From Minisyncoccota bacterium (lineage in GTDB: Bacteria; Patescibacteriota; Minisyncoccia; UBA6257; HR35), in the NCBI GenBank assembly GCA_937934285.1, contig CALHAT010000041.1:1-30504 (forward strand): a stretch of 30,504 nt of DNA, read 5' to 3'. The notes below the pieces were generated by a model. It was given only the letters and a program-made list of their open reading frames with translations, did no database searches and was not told where the DNA came from. Below, one piece after another: positions 7,728 to 15,411 of this stretch (positions are counted from its first letter, which is position 1; each line of letters opens with the position of its first letter). The translations under genes and the position numbers were made by a program.

Positions 7728-8042
7728 ATGAAAATTGCTATTATCGAAACCGGCGGTAAACAATATTTAGTTGAAGAAGGCAAAAAAATAGAAATCGAAA
7801 AAGTCAAAAATACTGATCCTGAAAAAATTGTTTTTAAATCAGTTCTTCTTTATGCTGACAATAATAATTGTTTTATTGGTAAACCTTATTTAGAAAATAT
7901 CGAGGTAATAGCCAAGCTTTTAAAAGAAAAGAAAAATAAAACATTAGTTTTCAAGTACAAGCCCAAAACAAGATATCGAAAAAAGAAAGGTTATAAAAAA
8001 ATCACTTGGCTGATAGAAATCAAAAGTATTAATTCAATTTAG
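7728..8042 (+). CDS. rplU: 50S ribosomal protein L21 (bL21)
   Basis: The 104-residue protein starts MKIAIIETGGKQYLVEEGKKI, the L21 N terminus, and contains the C-terminal KYKPKTRYRKKKGYK motif that binds 23S rRNA. L21 is normally encoded next to rpmA (L27); here rpmA lies at 22180, behind rpoC, so the pair is split. It is the last gene of the rplM operon and overlaps the convergent histidine kinase gene by 4 bases at their 3' ends, leaving no space for a separate terminator. Confidence 0.94.
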   Translation: MKIAIIETGGKQYLVEEGKKIEIEKVKNTDPEKIVFKSVLLYADNNNCFIGKPYLENIEVIAKLLKEKKNKTLVFKYKPKTRYRKKKGYKKITWLIEIKSINSI

Positions 8043-9805
8043 GCTTCCTTGGCAATTTTAAGAGAAAAACTAAAAATCGATCCTTGACCTTCTTCAGAAA
8101 CAAACCAAACCCTACCATTCATTTTTTCAATTAATTGTTTAACAATAAACAGTCCCAAGCCAGTCCCCTGAATATTTTCGGTTAGTTTCGATTGAGCCCG
8201 GAAAAATTTTTGAAAGATTTTTTCTTGCTGATCTTTGGGAATACCAAAGCCCGTATCTTTAATATGGGTAATCAATTCATCGTTTTTGATTTCGTGAAAA
8301 ATTTCTACTTTACCGTTTTCATAATTATATTTAAGAGCATTGCTTATAAAATTAATCATTACTTCTTTTAATCGTTCTAAATCGCCAATAACTTGAGTTA
8401 TTTTTTCTAAAGGCTGATATTTAATTTCGATATTTTTTTCTTGAGCTAATGGTTTCAATTCTTCAATAGCAGTTTTAATAGCTTCTTCAATATTTATAGG
8501 TTCAGTTTTTACTTTTAAAGCCCCTGATTCAGCTCTTGATATTTCTAAAAGATCATGGACCAACTGAAGCAATCTTTCTGTTGATGATTTCATTTTTAAA
8601 AGATACTCTCTTGCTACTTCATCGATTTTTCCGATTGTACCATCCAAAATTAAAGTTAAATAACCTTTTAAAGCACTAACCGGTGCTTTTAGTTCATGAG
8701 AAGCTAAGAAAACAAATTCATCTTTCAATTTTTGTAATTGAATTAAACCATCAACCATTTTATTAAATTCTTCAATTAAAATTTTTATTTCCTCGTCAGC
8801 TTTAGTTTCTTTAATTTTTTCAAATCTACCGCTGCCAACATTTTGGGCTGATTCTTTTATTAAATTGATTGGTTTTATGATATAGTTAATAAAAATAATA
8901 CTCGCAAAAAAGGAAATTATGCCAACAAGGATAACAACAAAAATAATTAAATAAATCTGCCTAAAAATTAACTGATTAGCCTCATTAACCGGCCATTCAC
9001 TGACCATTTTCCAATTGGTTAAATTAAAAACGAGATAGCTCCCATATACTTTTTTACCAAAATTATTGTAGACAATTAGATTGTTTGGTTTGGTTTTATT
9101 AATTACTGATGAAAAATTTAAATTTAGATGATGGTTTATTTGACTGTGAGCTATTAAATAATTATTTTCATCTAAAAGATAAGTATATCCCGAAGAACCC
9201 AATTGAGATTTTTTAATTATTTCGATAATATCGTTAAGGAAAAATTTAGCCATTAAAACAGCGATAACAACATTATCTTTAGTTTGAACAGGCACGAAGA
9301 TTTCAATTAAGGGTCCGTTTAAAGTATAATGAACTTCGCTAATTTTGATTCTGGCTTTTTTTGCTTCTTGGAAAAGTTGTAGTGGCGATAAATTATCTAA
9401 CCGTAAGCTTTCTTGTATTTGATTATTATCCCTAATAAATTTTATGATTTCCTGACCATTTAAATCGATATAGGTTATTTCTAAAAGATTTGGGAACTGA
9501 CTAATAATTTGATTCAAAATTTTTATAAAATTAATCTTATATTGATCAAAAGGAATATGAGCTATTTCAGTATAATTTTGAGGAATAATAATTTTTAAAG
9601 TCTCAATTAAATTAGTTAAAACTAATTCAGTTTCTTTTGTTTTGAGACTGTTTAGGTTGGTTTGGATGCTTAAAATATTATTTAAAGAAGTTTTGAAACT
9701 TAAATAAACACTTAAAGAACCTAAAATTAAAATTGAAGAAAGACTTAAAACTGTAAAATAAACATATAATTTTGTTTTTAAAGAATTAAGTTTAATTTTT
9801 AACAT
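8039..9805 (-). CDS. Membrane sensor histidine kinase with extracytoplasmic Cache-like domain
   Basis: The 588-residue protein has a first membrane helix (about 13-35), an outside domain of roughly 240 residues that resembles a double Cache fold (GYTYLLDENNYLIAHS at 206-221), a second helix (about 283-307), a HAMP linker (about 308-360), a HisKA H-box ASHELKAPVSALKGY with phospho-acceptor His370, and an ATPase domain. The N-box is NFISNALKY (Asn485, Asn489), G1 is DTGFGIP (517-523) and G2 is GTGLGLFI (547-554). All catalytic motifs look intact. No response regulator lies nearby, so it is an orphan kinase. It starts with a TAATG overlap on the protease gene, making it the third gene of the surface operon. 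The ligand cannot be told from sequence. Confidence 0.9.
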   Translation of the reverse strand: MLKIKLNSLKTKLYVYFTVLSLSSILILGSLSVYLSFKTSLNNILSIQTNLNSLKTKETELVLTNLIETLKIIIPQNYTEIAHIPFDQYKINFIKILNQIISQFPNLLEITYIDLNGQEIIKFIRDNNQIQESLRLDNLSPLQLFQEAKKARIKISEVHYTLNGPLIEIFVPVQTKDNVVIAVLMAKFFLNDIIEIIKKSQLGSSGYTYLLDENNYLIAHSQINHHLNLNFSSVINKTKPNNLIVYNNFGKKVYGSYLVFNLTNWKMVSEWPVNEANQLIFRQIYLIIFVVILVGIISFFASIIFINYIIKPINLIKESAQNVGSGRFEKIKETKADEEIKILIEEFNKMVDGLIQLQKLKDEFVFLASHELKAPVSALKGYLTLILDGTIGKIDEVAREYLLKMKSSTERLLQLVHDLLEISRAESGALKVKTEPINIEEAIKTAIEELKPLAQEKNIEIKYQPLEKITQVIGDLERLKEVMINFISNALKYNYENGKVEIFHEIKNDELITHIKDTGFGIPKDQQEKIFQKFFRAQSKLTENIQGTGLGLFIVKQLIEKMNGRVWFVSEEGQGSIFSFSLKIAKEA

Positions 9806-10593
9806 TATTGAATACCCATTTTAACTAAAGTTTGATAATCGAAATAATTATTTTCTAGGCTTTCCCATCTTCCTCTGCCCATAATGTCTAAAGAAAGAAC
9901 CTCCCTTTGATTATATTTGTCCGGAACACCAAAAGTGTGAGCCAATTCATGATAAAACAAACTCGGTCCTATTTTTTTAAGTTCATTTTTCATTAAATAG
10001 TCTGCGGAAATAAAAACAAAACCTTGAAATTTACGAAGATTTGTGTTATAGGTCAAATTTTTTTCTAAAAAGGATATCTTTTCTTCAGAAATTAAACCTC
10101 CATATAAACCTGCTCCTTCATAAATAATTACTAATATGTTATAAGCATTATTGGAGAGGAAAGCAAAGTTTTGATCTATTTGTCCTTGAATTATTTGATT
10201 CTCAATTTCTTCGGCAATTTTGATAGCTTTAATAATGTTATGATTTTGTTCTTCAGACAATTGTATATTTTTAATATCTAAAATTAAAGGTTTGGGATAA
10301 ATTTTATAATCTAAATGAGAAAGATTCTTAAATTGTAAATTGTGAAAAGCTTTTATTTTTTCTAAAGTTTCTTCAATATTTTTATGCCAGTTATCAGGAA
10401 GAGATTTGCTTGAAGCAACATAAAAAACCATTAAATTTATATTGTTTAATGAGATTTGAGGATTATTATAGAAATGCGGTTCGATTTTTGTTTCTAGTTG
10501 GGGAGTTTTTATTCTGTAGATTCTTAATAAAATAATTAAACCAATTAAAACAATCAATAAAAATATGAAAACATAAATAAATTTATTTTTCAT
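9805..10593 (-). CDS. Membrane-anchored zinc metalloprotease, metzincin-like
   Basis: The 262-residue protein has an N-terminal membrane anchor (about residues 5-24) and an extracytoplasmic domain. Near the C terminus is HELAHTFGVPD (215-225), fitting HExxHxxGxxD, followed by DIMGRGR (236-242), which fits a metzincin Met-turn. His215, His219 and Asp225 would bind zinc, with Glu216 as catalytic base. An Asp third ligand is known in snapalysin-type enzymes, and HExxHxxGLPD also occurs in M6 peptidases. I cannot assign it to a named family. The start forms an ATGA overlap with the upstream surface protein gene, and its stop forms TAATG with the kinase, so the three are co-expressed. Confidence 0.8.
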   Translation of the reverse strand: MKNKFIYVFIFLLIVLIGLIILLRIYRIKTPQLETKIEPHFYNNPQISLNNINLMVFYVASSKSLPDNWHKNIEETLEKIKAFHNLQFKNLSHLDYKIYPKPLILDIKNIQLSEEQNHNIIKAIKIAEEIENQIIQGQIDQNFAFLSNNAYNILVIIYEGAGLYGGLISEEKISFLEKNLTYNTNLRKFQGFVFISADYLMKNELKKIGPSLFYHELAHTFGVPDKYNQREVLSLDIMGRGRWESLENNYFDYQTLVKMGIQ

Positions 10594-12563
10594 TCAGCTA
10601 CTTCAAGAATTTTGTTTATCTTTTTTAAGGTTGAAGGTCCAACAAAACCGGTTCCTTTTGCAAATCCCCAAGGTTTTAAAATTTCATCTCTATATTTTTC
10701 TTGGAACTTAATAACAGCTTTCAAAGTGATTGATCCAAAATAGCCAGTAATTAAATCCGATGATAAAAGTTTTTCTTTAACTAAAACTTCTTGGAGTAAT
10801 TTAACATCATCACCTCTGTCTCCTTTTTTAAGAAATCTTCGCAACTGTTTTAAGTTTATGGAATGTTGATTGGTATTTAACGAGATATTACCAGCGTAAT
10901 CAACAGCTTTAAGTAAATAATAATAAGTTTTACCTATTTGAACATTTTTATCAATAAAAGAAGTAGTTGTTGCCCCTTCAAGAATAAGTTCACCAATAAT
11001 ATTTTTCTTTTCAGAACGATAAATATTAATATGACGAAAATCATCGTCATCAGGATTTTGCCAAGAGATTTGAACTCCAAGACCTGATAAGCGTCTTAAT
11101 TTTATGTTTGTTGGTGGTTGCGGGGGAACAATATCGGCAAAAGCTATAATAGCAAATTTGGTTAAATGGGAAATAAAACCAACAACAACCTTTCTTTGAG
11201 TGTCAACAAAAGATTTTTCGAGCGGAATCCAAATTTTTTTGTTTTCGTCAAAATAAGCTATTTTTAAATCATTTTCTTTAATATTTTTTTGCTTTAAAAA
11301 TTCTTGATTATAGGGAATTTCAATTTTGATTTCTTTATCTAACTTTTTAATTTCTTGATTTTTTTCATCAAAAATTTGTATTTCATAGACATTGCTTAAC
11401 AAAGAAACATTCTTTTGAGGTGGAATTTCAGTGACTGGTTTGATTTCTATATTTAACTCTTGAGCTTGGCTAACTGTAAATTCAGGAATTTCAATTTTGG
11501 TTTTATCTTCCAAAACAATTTCCTTTTTTTCTTGAGGCAAGAGTTTTATTTCAGTTTCTTTAAATAAAGGTTTATCACTTAATTTTTCTAAGTTTAAGTT
11601 TAAATAAAGATCTTCCTGACCAACTTCTTTTTCTTGAAGGGGGCTCATATAAAGAATATCTCCGATTACTTTTTGTGCTTGTAAGTAGAATTTTTGATGA
11701 GGCGAAATTTCAAAAATAAAATTTCCCTCCCCATCTGTTTTTGTATTAAAAATTCCTTCTTTATCCGATCCCAAATAAACTGAAGCTTCTTTAACTGGTT
11801 GGTTATTGACTAAAACCTTCCCTTTTATTTTTACTATTTGAGATGTTTTCTTTTGTAATTTAATTTCTAAATTGAGAACCTGACCGGCTCGAATATCTAT
11901 TTCGTTCGATCCTTCTTTAAAAACATATTGTTGAGTTGGGTCAAAAACAGAAATTTTATATCTTCCTTCGGCAAGAACAAAGCTGACTTTACCGTTTTCA
12001 TCAGTGGTTTGGTTATCTTCAACTATTTGAGGAAAATTACTAAGTAAAGTATTGTATTTGACAATAATACCTTTTAAAGGATTATTATTTTCATCTTTAA
12101 CAAAAATATTTAAAGTACTTGTTACAAATTGCTGTGTCGATGTTGATTGATCAAATTCGTGTTCTGATGGTGTTTGTTCTGGATGAGAAGGTTGGTTAGC
12201 TAAAATATCGAGTTCAATTCTTAAAGAAATTTCTTGGCGAGCTTCAATTCGAATGTTATCAATTTTAGAAGAAGCATATTTGTTTGAAGAATCATAGATT
12301 TTAACTGAATAGACCTGAGGGTACAGTTGAAATGTTGCTTTACCAACATTGTCCGTATGCGATTCTCGAACAAGATAATTATCTTTTAAAATACTAACTG
12401 TTATTTGAGATAAAGGGTTTTGGTTTTTGTCGAAAACATAAACATTTAAAGTCCCTAAGTTTTGTAAATAATCCGTTGGATTTCCTGAATAACCCCAAAT
12501 ACAATTTGGACCTAAAAAAAGTGGTAAAATAATAAGAATGAATAGCACTTTATTTTGGGGCAT
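10590..12563 (-). CDS. Secreted multi-domain surface protein with C-terminal peptidoglycan-binding domain
   Basis: The 657-residue protein starts with a signal peptide (hydrophobic 6-18, likely cut near residue 24; Cys21 lacks a proper lipobox). Next come three beta-sandwich, carboxypeptidase-regulatory-like repeats (about 37-118, 149-236, 245-326), each with a 'D(x)GK or DGEG' turn, separated by a Ser/Thr/Gln-rich linker. A domain ending SHLTKFAI follows (about 350-475), then a fibronectin type III domain (about 482-569) and a PG_binding_1 domain (about 577-650; KKGDRGDDVKLLQEVL, GYFGSITLKAVIKFQ). It should be exported and held on the wall. First gene of the protease-kinase operon. Its substrate or binding partner is unknown. 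Confidence 0.85.
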   Translation of the reverse strand: MPQNKVLFILIILPLFLGPNCIWGYSGNPTDYLQNLGTLNVYVFDKNQNPLSQITVSILKDNYLVRESHTDNVGKATFQLYPQVYSVKIYDSSNKYASSKIDNIRIEARQEISLRIELDILANQPSHPEQTPSEHEFDQSTSTQQFVTSTLNIFVKDENNNPLKGIIVKYNTLLSNFPQIVEDNQTTDENGKVSFVLAEGRYKISVFDPTQQYVFKEGSNEIDIRAGQVLNLEIKLQKKTSQIVKIKGKVLVNNQPVKEASVYLGSDKEGIFNTKTDGEGNFIFEISPHQKFYLQAQKVIGDILYMSPLQEKEVGQEDLYLNLNLEKLSDKPLFKETEIKLLPQEKKEIVLEDKTKIEIPEFTVSQAQELNIEIKPVTEIPPQKNVSLLSNVYEIQIFDEKNQEIKKLDKEIKIEIPYNQEFLKQKNIKENDLKIAYFDENKKIWIPLEKSFVDTQRKVVVGFISHLTKFAIIAFADIVPPQPPTNIKLRRLSGLGVQISWQNPDDDDFRHINIYRSEKKNIIGELILEGATTTSFIDKNVQIGKTYYYLLKAVDYAGNISLNTNQHSINLKQLRRFLKKGDRGDDVKLLQEVLVKEKLLSSDLITGYFGSITLKAVIKFQEKYRDEILKPWGFAKGTGFVGPSTLKKINKILEVAE

Positions 12564-12602
12564 TTTTTGTAAGTTGGTAAATTACGGCCTTTTATTTTAA
12601 AA

Positions 12603-12608
12603 ATTATA
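12603..12608 (-). promoter_or_regulatory. Possible -10 box for the surface protein operon
   Basis: Read on the minus strand this is TATAAT. It lies 39 bases before the start codon at 12563 and would give a leader of about 33 bases. No convincing -35 is seen, and the flanks are AT-rich, so the call is tentative. Confidence 0.35.
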
Positions 12609-12627
12609 AAACCAAATAGCTGTTTAA

Positions 12628-12636
12628 TTATCCACA
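12628..12636 (+). promoter_or_regulatory. DnaA-box-like nonamer upstream of secA
   Basis: TTATCCACA is a perfect match to the consensus DnaA box (TTATNCACA). It sits in the 88-base spacer between secA and the divergent surface operon. There is only one copy, with no cluster or AT-rich unwinding repeats, so it is not an origin; it could be regulatory or chance. Confidence 0.35.
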
Positions 12637-12651
12637 ATTCATAAATTAAAA

Positions 12652-15147
12652 ATGATCAAAAAATTGTTTTCTTTTTTTCAGAAAGATTATTTACAAGAAT
12701 GGCAACCAATTGTTGATAAAATTAATTCTTGGGAAAAAGAATTTGAAAAAATTCCAGACGATAAATTAAAAGATAAGACTTTTGAATTTAAAGAAAGAAT
12801 AAAGAAGGGCGAAAGTTTAGATGACATTTTGTCTGAAGCCTTTGCTTTAGTTCGCGAAGCTGCCAAAAGAACTTTAAATCAAAGACATTATGATGTTCAA
12901 ATTTTAGGAGGAATTGGTCTTCATAAAGGAATGGTAGTTGAAATGATGACCGGTGAAGGTAAAACTTTAACCGCAACTTTAGCTTTATATTTAAATGCTT
13001 TAACCGAAAACGGCGTTCATTTAGTGACTGTTAATGATTATTTAGCTCAACGAGATACTGTTTGGATGGGCCAGATTTATTATTTATTAGGACTGTCAAC
13101 AGCCTGTTTAGTTCATGAAGCAGCTTTTGTTTATGATCCTAATTTTGTTTCTGAAAATAAAGATGTTCAAAGAGATACCCTCGGTGCTTTTCAAGTTTTT
13201 CATGAGTATTTAAGGCCGGTTTCGCGTCGGGAAGCTTATTTAGCTGATATTGTTTATGGCACCAATCATGAATTTGGTTTTGATTATTTAAGAGACAATT
13301 TAGCTTTAAAAGAAGAAGACTTGGTTCAAATTAAAGGTTTAAATTATGCTATTGTTGATGAAGTTGACAGCATCTTAATCGATGAAGCCAGAACCCCCTT
13401 GATCATTGGCGGTTATGAAGCTGAAGAAGTTAATATCTACTATTTTTACGATGGATTAGCAAAAAGTTTAAAACCAGAAATTGATTTTACTATTGATGAG
13501 AAAAAGAGAAGAGTTTTTTTAACTGAAGAAGGTTTAGATAAGATTCAAAGAATTTTAGGTTACAATCCTTATGAAGTTATGGATCTTAAAGCAACCCATC
13601 ATTTGGAGCAAGCTCTTTCAGCTAATTATCTTTTTCAAAAAGACAAAGATTATGTTGTCAAACAGGGTGAAGTTATTATTGTTGATGAATTTACAGGACG
13701 GCTGATGTTTGGTCGGCGTTGGTCCGGAGGACTGCATCAGGCAATTGAGGCTAAAGAAAGAGTTCCTATAAGACCGGAAATGAGAACTCTTGCAACAATC
13801 ACAATTCAAAATTTTTTTAGGAAATACAAAAAGTTAGCCGGTATGACCGGAACTGCCGCCACCTCAGCTGAAGAATTTTTAAAGGTTTATAATTTAGAAG
13901 TTGTTGTTATTCCGCCAAATAAGCCGTGTATCCGCAAAGACCATCCAGATAAGATTTTTGTAACTCAAGAAGCAAAATGGCAAGCAGTTGCTCAAAAGAT
14001 TAAAGAATTGTATAAAGAGGGAAGACCGGTTTTAGTTGGCACAACCTCTATTGAGAAAAATGAAAAACTGTCAGAAATGTTAAAAAAAGAGGGTGTTCCG
14101 CATAATATTTTAAATGCTAAAAATCATGAAGAAGAGGGTAAAATCATTGCTCAAGCAGGAAAATTGGGAATGGTGACTGTGGCAACTAATATGGCTGGTC
14201 GCGGTGTTGATATTATTTTAGGAGGCAATCCACCTGATCCTGAAGAAGCAAAAAAAGTTAGAGAACTCGGAGGACTTTTTGTTATTGGTACGGAAAGACA
14301 CGAGGCTCGTCGAGTTGATAATCAGTTAAGAGGCCGAGCTGGTCGGCAAGGTGATCCAGGTGAAACCCAATTTTTTATTTCTTTAGAAGACGACCTGATA
14401 AGAATTTTTGGCGGTGAAAAAATAAAACAAATTGTTGAAAAATTTAATTTACCTAAGGATCAACCAATTGAACATCAAATAGTAACTAAAGTTATTGAAG
14501 AAGCCCAAGCCAAAGTTGAAGGATTTAATTTTGATATTCGAAAACATTTATTAGAGTACGATGATGTTATAAACGCTCAAAGGGAAAAAATTTATTCAGA
14601 AAGAAGAGAATTTTTACTAAATATTAAAGATACCGAAGAATTTTTAAAAGAAGAATTTGACAAGTTAAAAGAAGAAAGTGAAGAGATTAAAAAATTTATT
14701 TTTGGTACCAATGAAAATGTTGAAGAATTTTTTTGGAAGAAATTTAATGAGTTAAAAGAATTTTTATCTGTCTTATCAGCAGATAAACATGAAGATTTTA
14801 AAAGTTTGTTAAAAACAATAATTTTACAGGCTTATGATTATTTATGGAGAGAGCATCTTCATTATTTAGAAGATTTAAAAAGCTCAGTTAGTTTTCGTGG
14901 TTATGGTCATAGAGACCCTTTAGTTGCTTTCAAAAAAGAAGCCTATGAAGCTTTTATTAACTTCCACCGAGTTTTAAGAATAAATGTTTTTCAAATGCTT
15001 ATGAATATCCAGATTCAGGTTCCCAAAGTTGAGATTGGCAGAAATGATCCCTGTCCCTGTGGTTCGGGTAAAAAATATAAAAAATGTGGCTTACTTAATA
15101 CTCCTGAACATCAAGAAAAAATGAAAAAATTAGCTTCTAATCGCTGA
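12652..15147 (+). CDS. secA: Preprotein translocase ATPase SecA
   Basis: The 831-residue motor drives proteins through SecYEG. Visible features are Walker A MTGEGKTLTA (Thr100-Thr105), DEVDSILIDEARTPL (DEAD motif and start of the preprotein-binding region), TGRLMFGRRWSGGLHQAIEAK, the helicase motif GTERHEARRVDNQLRGRAGRQGD (shown in part), and the C-terminal zinc-binding SEC-C motif NDPCPCGSGKKYKKC. It is about 70 residues shorter than E. coli SecA. It is monocistronic, divergent from the surface operon and separated from rpoB by 264 bases. No Shine-Dalgarno site precedes the ATG. It would export the adjacent secreted protein. Confidence 0.97.
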   Translation: MIKKLFSFFQKDYLQEWQPIVDKINSWEKEFEKIPDDKLKDKTFEFKERIKKGESLDDILSEAFALVREAAKRTLNQRHYDVQILGGIGLHKGMVVEMMTGEGKTLTATLALYLNALTENGVHLVTVNDYLAQRDTVWMGQIYYLLGLSTACLVHEAAFVYDPNFVSENKDVQRDTLGAFQVFHEYLRPVSRREAYLADIVYGTNHEFGFDYLRDNLALKEEDLVQIKGLNYAIVDEVDSILIDEARTPLIIGGYEAEEVNIYYFYDGLAKSLKPEIDFTIDEKKRRVFLTEEGLDKIQRILGYNPYEVMDLKATHHLEQALSANYLFQKDKDYVVKQGEVIIVDEFTGRLMFGRRWSGGLHQAIEAKERVPIRPEMRTLATITIQNFFRKYKKLAGMTGTAATSAEEFLKVYNLEVVVIPPNKPCIRKDHPDKIFVTQEAKWQAVAQKIKELYKEGRPVLVGTTSIEKNEKLSEMLKKEGVPHNILNAKNHEEEGKIIAQAGKLGMVTVATNMAGRGVDIILGGNPPDPEEAKKVRELGGLFVIGTERHEARRVDNQLRGRAGRQGDPGETQFFISLEDDLIRIFGGEKIKQIVEKFNLPKDQPIEHQIVTKVIEEAQAKVEGFNFDIRKHLLEYDDVINAQREKIYSERREFLLNIKDTEEFLKEEFDKLKEESEEIKKFIFGTNENVEEFFWKKFNELKEFLSVLSADKHEDFKSLLKTIILQAYDYLWREHLHYLEDLKSSVSFRGYGHRDPLVAFKKEAYEAFINFHRVLRINVFQMLMNIQIQVPKVEIGRNDPCPCGSGKKYKKCGLLNTPEHQEKMKKLASNR

Positions 15148-15314
15148 CCCATTTAACAATAAAATTGTGGAAGAATTTTCTTGATAAAATTAATTTGGGA
15201 TTTTAGTTAGTATAATTTTTAATAATCATTTTTCTTTTAAGTAATAATAGTTTTTTATAGATAATTTACAATTATTGCGTTCATTTATGGTCTTTTATAG
15301 AAATATCCACAGAC

Positions 15315-15343
15315 TTGACAAGTTAACTAATTTTTATTATAAT
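15315..15343 (+). promoter_or_regulatory. Consensus sigma-70-type promoter for rpoBC
   Basis: TTGACA (15315-15320), a 17-base spacer and TATAAT (15338-15343) match the housekeeping consensus exactly. Transcription would start near 15350, giving a leader of about 62 bases before rpoB. It is the best promoter in the window. Another TATAAT at 15211-15216 lacks a correctly spaced -35. A DnaA-box-like ATATCCACA lies just upstream at 15303-15311. Confidence 0.8.
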
Positions 15344-15384
15344 ACTAATTATTGAATGATTAGTTAAGTATTTCATCTTTTCTT

Positions 15385-15410
15385 AAAAGGCTTTTAAAAA
15401 GCCCCCTTTT
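15385..15410 (+). promoter_or_regulatory. Hairpin at the rpoB start codon (attenuator-like)
   Basis: GGCTTT-TAA-AAAGCC (15389-15403) forms a 6-bp stem. Alternatively AAAAGG and CCTTTT close a longer stem with a CCC bulge. Four T residues (15407-15410) follow, ending one base before the rpoB ATG. It could act as a weak intrinsic terminator/attenuator or block initiation. Function is inferred. Confidence 0.4.
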
Positions 15411-15411
15411 A

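Noticed and set aside
12564..12651. Replication origin between the surface operon and secA
   Set aside because: A single DnaA box without clustering, unwinding repeats or dnaA/dnaN nearby is not enough.
12788..13809. Short reverse frames inside secA (and similar ones in ftsW, rpoB, rpoC and the PfkB gene)
   Set aside because: All lie opposite conserved coding sequence, show no protein-like motifs and have no start signals.
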